Shown here one piece after another: positions 62,651-64,000 of a stretch of DNA of 64,000 bases. Positions within the stretch are counted from its first letter, which is position 1, and each line of letters starts with the position of its first letter. The position numbers and the translations under genes are program-made. The DNA is from an uncultured Draconibacterium sp. (GTDB lineage: Bacteria; Bacteroidota; Bacteroidia; Bacteroidales; Prolixibacteraceae). The notes under the pieces are model-generated. The model ran no database searches and had not been told where the DNA came from. It worked only from the letters and a program-made list of their open reading frames with translations. The stretch lies in NCBI RefSeq assembly GCF_963677565.1, contig NZ_OY781981.1, positions 4,518,001 to 4,582,000 on the forward strand, read 5' to 3'.

Positions 62651-64000
62651 TTATAGTTTTATAGTATTATTTCCTGTTTTTAATTCGTATGATTTACCTT
62701 TCCATACAAAAACTCCATCTGTATTTTGTGGGAGTAATATATTAGCAATTAAATGATTATTCTTTACCGAATATTTAACTTTAATCATTCCATTAGGATG
62801 TGGCATTTCTCCACCAATTTCAGTAATGTCTCCAAGATGTGGCTCGATCTTTACCTTCGCGAAACCCGGAGCATCGCTGTCAACACCTAACATGATTCTG
62901 AAAAATTCAATATTAGGACTGGATCCCCAGGCGTGACAATCCGAGCGGGTGTTTTTTATATCAGAAGTCTCAGCCCAGGTTGTTAATCCCATATCCATGT
63001 TTTCTCTCCATTTGTCTAACCATTTAAGATAATCGTTACCTAATCCTGCTTTTGTTAATGCCTGATGCAGGTAAAATTTATAGTAGATAGAAGCAGGAGC
63101 CAAAGTATTATCTGTTAATAGTTTTTGTGCTGTTTTGATTGCTTCTTCACCGGATATTAATCCGGTTAAAATTGCGAGCGTACCTGCATGTTGCGAGAAC
63201 AAATCCTTTTCAATACGGTCGGCAAATAGTTGGCGATTTTCATCCCAGTATTTTAATGCGATAGTTTTTTTAAGCTGTTCAGCTTTCATTTTATAATCAT
63301 CAGATAGCTCTTTTAATCCTAAATGAAGTTCTATATCTGCTGCTACCTGGTAGGCCCAAAGAAGCTGAAAATCTAAAAGTGCCGAACTGCCATCGTTTCC
63401 CATTGGAGGAATGCCTTCCGTCCAGCCATCGGTATAAACCCAATCGGTAAAAGTCCAGTACGGAACATCTTTCAAAGAACCATCTTTTCCCTGGTACCGT
63501 TTAAAAAATTCCAATACATTCCGTGTACTTTGCAGCTTCTCTTTGACAAAATCAACATCACTGCCATACATCATATAATCATGCAACATAGCAACGTACC
63601 ACAATGAAAAGGTTGAAATATATTGCGGAGTTACCGATGGGTGACGGCTGGCAGTAACCCCTTCGGGCTGTTGCGAATACTGCATCTGGTTTAAGGCATT
63701 TCGCATTAAACGATCATCTCCGCTGTTGTATAACGAAACCAAGGCCTGAATCCGTCCGTCGCCAATGTATTGCAATTGCTCATAATAAGGGCAGTCCATG
63801 TAAGTCTCCATGGCGCACAGGCGGGCAGAACGCCAACCTATTTCCAGCATCTTCTGAAGCTCCTTGTTGTCCGACTCCAGTTTCGCATTAAATTCAAATG
63901 GATAGCCTGTAAAAGTGCCGGAAATATCTTCCAGGATAAGCGGCGAATCTTTGGTTGCAATTTTCAGTTCAATAAAACGATAAGTTCTGTAATTCAACGG
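62651..64000 (-). CDS. GH78 alpha-L-rhamnosidase, N-terminus outside window
   Basis: C-terminal about 450 residues of an inverting alpha-L-rhamnosidase. The visible part begins in the middle of a beta-sandwich (NYRTYRFIELKI). It then shows the (alpha/alpha)6 barrel: TYMDCPYYEQLQYIGDGRIQ (about 64-83), where family members have DCPxREQxxWxGD with the catalytic Glu/Asp, and SALLDFQLLWAYQVAADIEL, LFSQHAGTLAILTGL, TTWAETSDIKNTRSDCHAWG with SSPNIEFFRIMLGV. The C-terminal beta-domain (PHPNGMIKVKYSVKNNHLIA) is complete. The frame runs to the window edge and the true start lies beyond it, so roughly half of the protein is missing here. It leads the GH78-GH43-GH3-GH3 operon as far as seen and points to rhamnose in the target. 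Confidence 0.92.
   Translation of the reverse strand, partial: PLNYRTYRFIELKIATKDSPLILEDISGTFTGYPFEFNAKLESDNKELQKMLEIGWRSARLCAMETYMDCPYYEQLQYIGDGRIQALVSLYNSGDDRLMRNALNQMQYSQQPEGVTASRHPSVTPQYISTFSLWYVAMLHDYMMYGSDVDFVKEKLQSTRNVLEFFKRYQGKDGSLKDVPYWTFTDWVYTDGWTEGIPPMGNDGSSALLDFQLLWAYQVAADIELHLGLKELSDDYKMKAEQLKKTIALKYWDENRQLFADRIEKDLFSQHAGTLAILTGLISGEEAIKTAQKLLTDNTLAPASIYYKFYLHQALTKAGLGNDYLKWLDKWRENMDMGLTTWAETSDIKNTRSDCHAWGSSPNIEFFRIMLGVDSDAPGFAKVKIEPHLGDITEIGGEMPHPNGMIKVKYSVKNNHLIANILLPQNTDGVFVWKGKSYELKTGNNTIKL

Noticed and set aside
1..64000. CRISPR array, IS element, integrase or rRNA operon
   Set aside because: No regularly spaced repeats, transposase or recombinase frames or rRNA-like sequence were found on either strand.
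17980..64000. Reading the island as a carrageenan, agar or fucoidan system
   Set aside because: No GH16, GH82, GH117-type agarase, GH29, GH95 or GH107 enzyme is visible. GH78 and the GH106 relic favour rhamnose instead, although the case is not closed.

Overview
The window comes from a member of the Bacteroidota, most likely a marine, polysaccharide-degrading lineage of the Marinilabiliales/Prolixibacteraceae type. The evidence is AT-rich DNA, two SusC/SusD pairs, FecR-type anti-sigma factors with a C-terminal STN-interacting domain, a type IX secretion sorting domain, many lipoproteins with short signal peptides, and promoter boxes of the TTTG / TAnnTTTG type. The lineage assignment below phylum is inference.

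Left part (1-16.9 kb): ordinary chromosomal genes on both strands. These are an Asp/Glu racemase cut by the window edge, two tandem paralogous exported proteins, an ECF sigma / membrane anti-sigma-like / DUF4097 three-gene unit, a GT2 glycosyltransferase, a secreted thioredoxin-like protein, an NTF2-like protein, a T9SS-exported trypsin-like protease, two c-type haem proteins, a free-standing archaeal-type threonyl-tRNA editing domain, a DEAD-box helicase, a DUF1080 lipoprotein, long-form ketol-acid reductoisomerase (ilvC), an AraC regulator and an outer-membrane barrel protein.

Boundary (16.9-18 kb): about 1.1 kb without an intact gene. It holds a tRNA-3'-end-like relic followed by a terminator hairpin, the decayed N-terminus of a GH106 alpha-L-rhamnosidase, a short palindromic repeat and a possible C-terminal gene remnant. 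It separates housekeeping DNA from the carbohydrate island.

Right part (18-64 kb, continuing past the window): one large minus-strand polysaccharide utilisation island. In transcription order it reads GH78 (cut by the edge) - GH43-like - GH3 - GH3 | ECF sigma - FecR - SusC - SusD | seven sulfatases, an ankyrin lipoprotein near the end, and an eighth sulfatase | DUF1593 nucleoside-hydrolase-like protein | ECF sigma - FecR - SusC - SusD | decayed GH3 tail - GH30 - GH2 with inserted LamG | TetR - small exported protein | GH3. Hairpins at 49.86, 36.69, 27.87 and 20.33 kb and in both FecR-SusC gaps divide it into transcription units. Each SusC carries an N-terminal STN domain, so each SusC/FecR/sigma set should form a separate substrate-sensing switch. 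Eight different sulfatases together with GH78, a relic GH106, GH2, GH3, GH30 and GH43-like enzymes point to a sulfated, rhamnose-containing polysaccharide, as in green-algal cell walls (ulvan or rhamnan-sulfate type). No polysaccharide lyase, clear endo-acting enzyme or sulfatase-maturating enzyme lies in the window, so those functions must be elsewhere and the substrate is inferred only.
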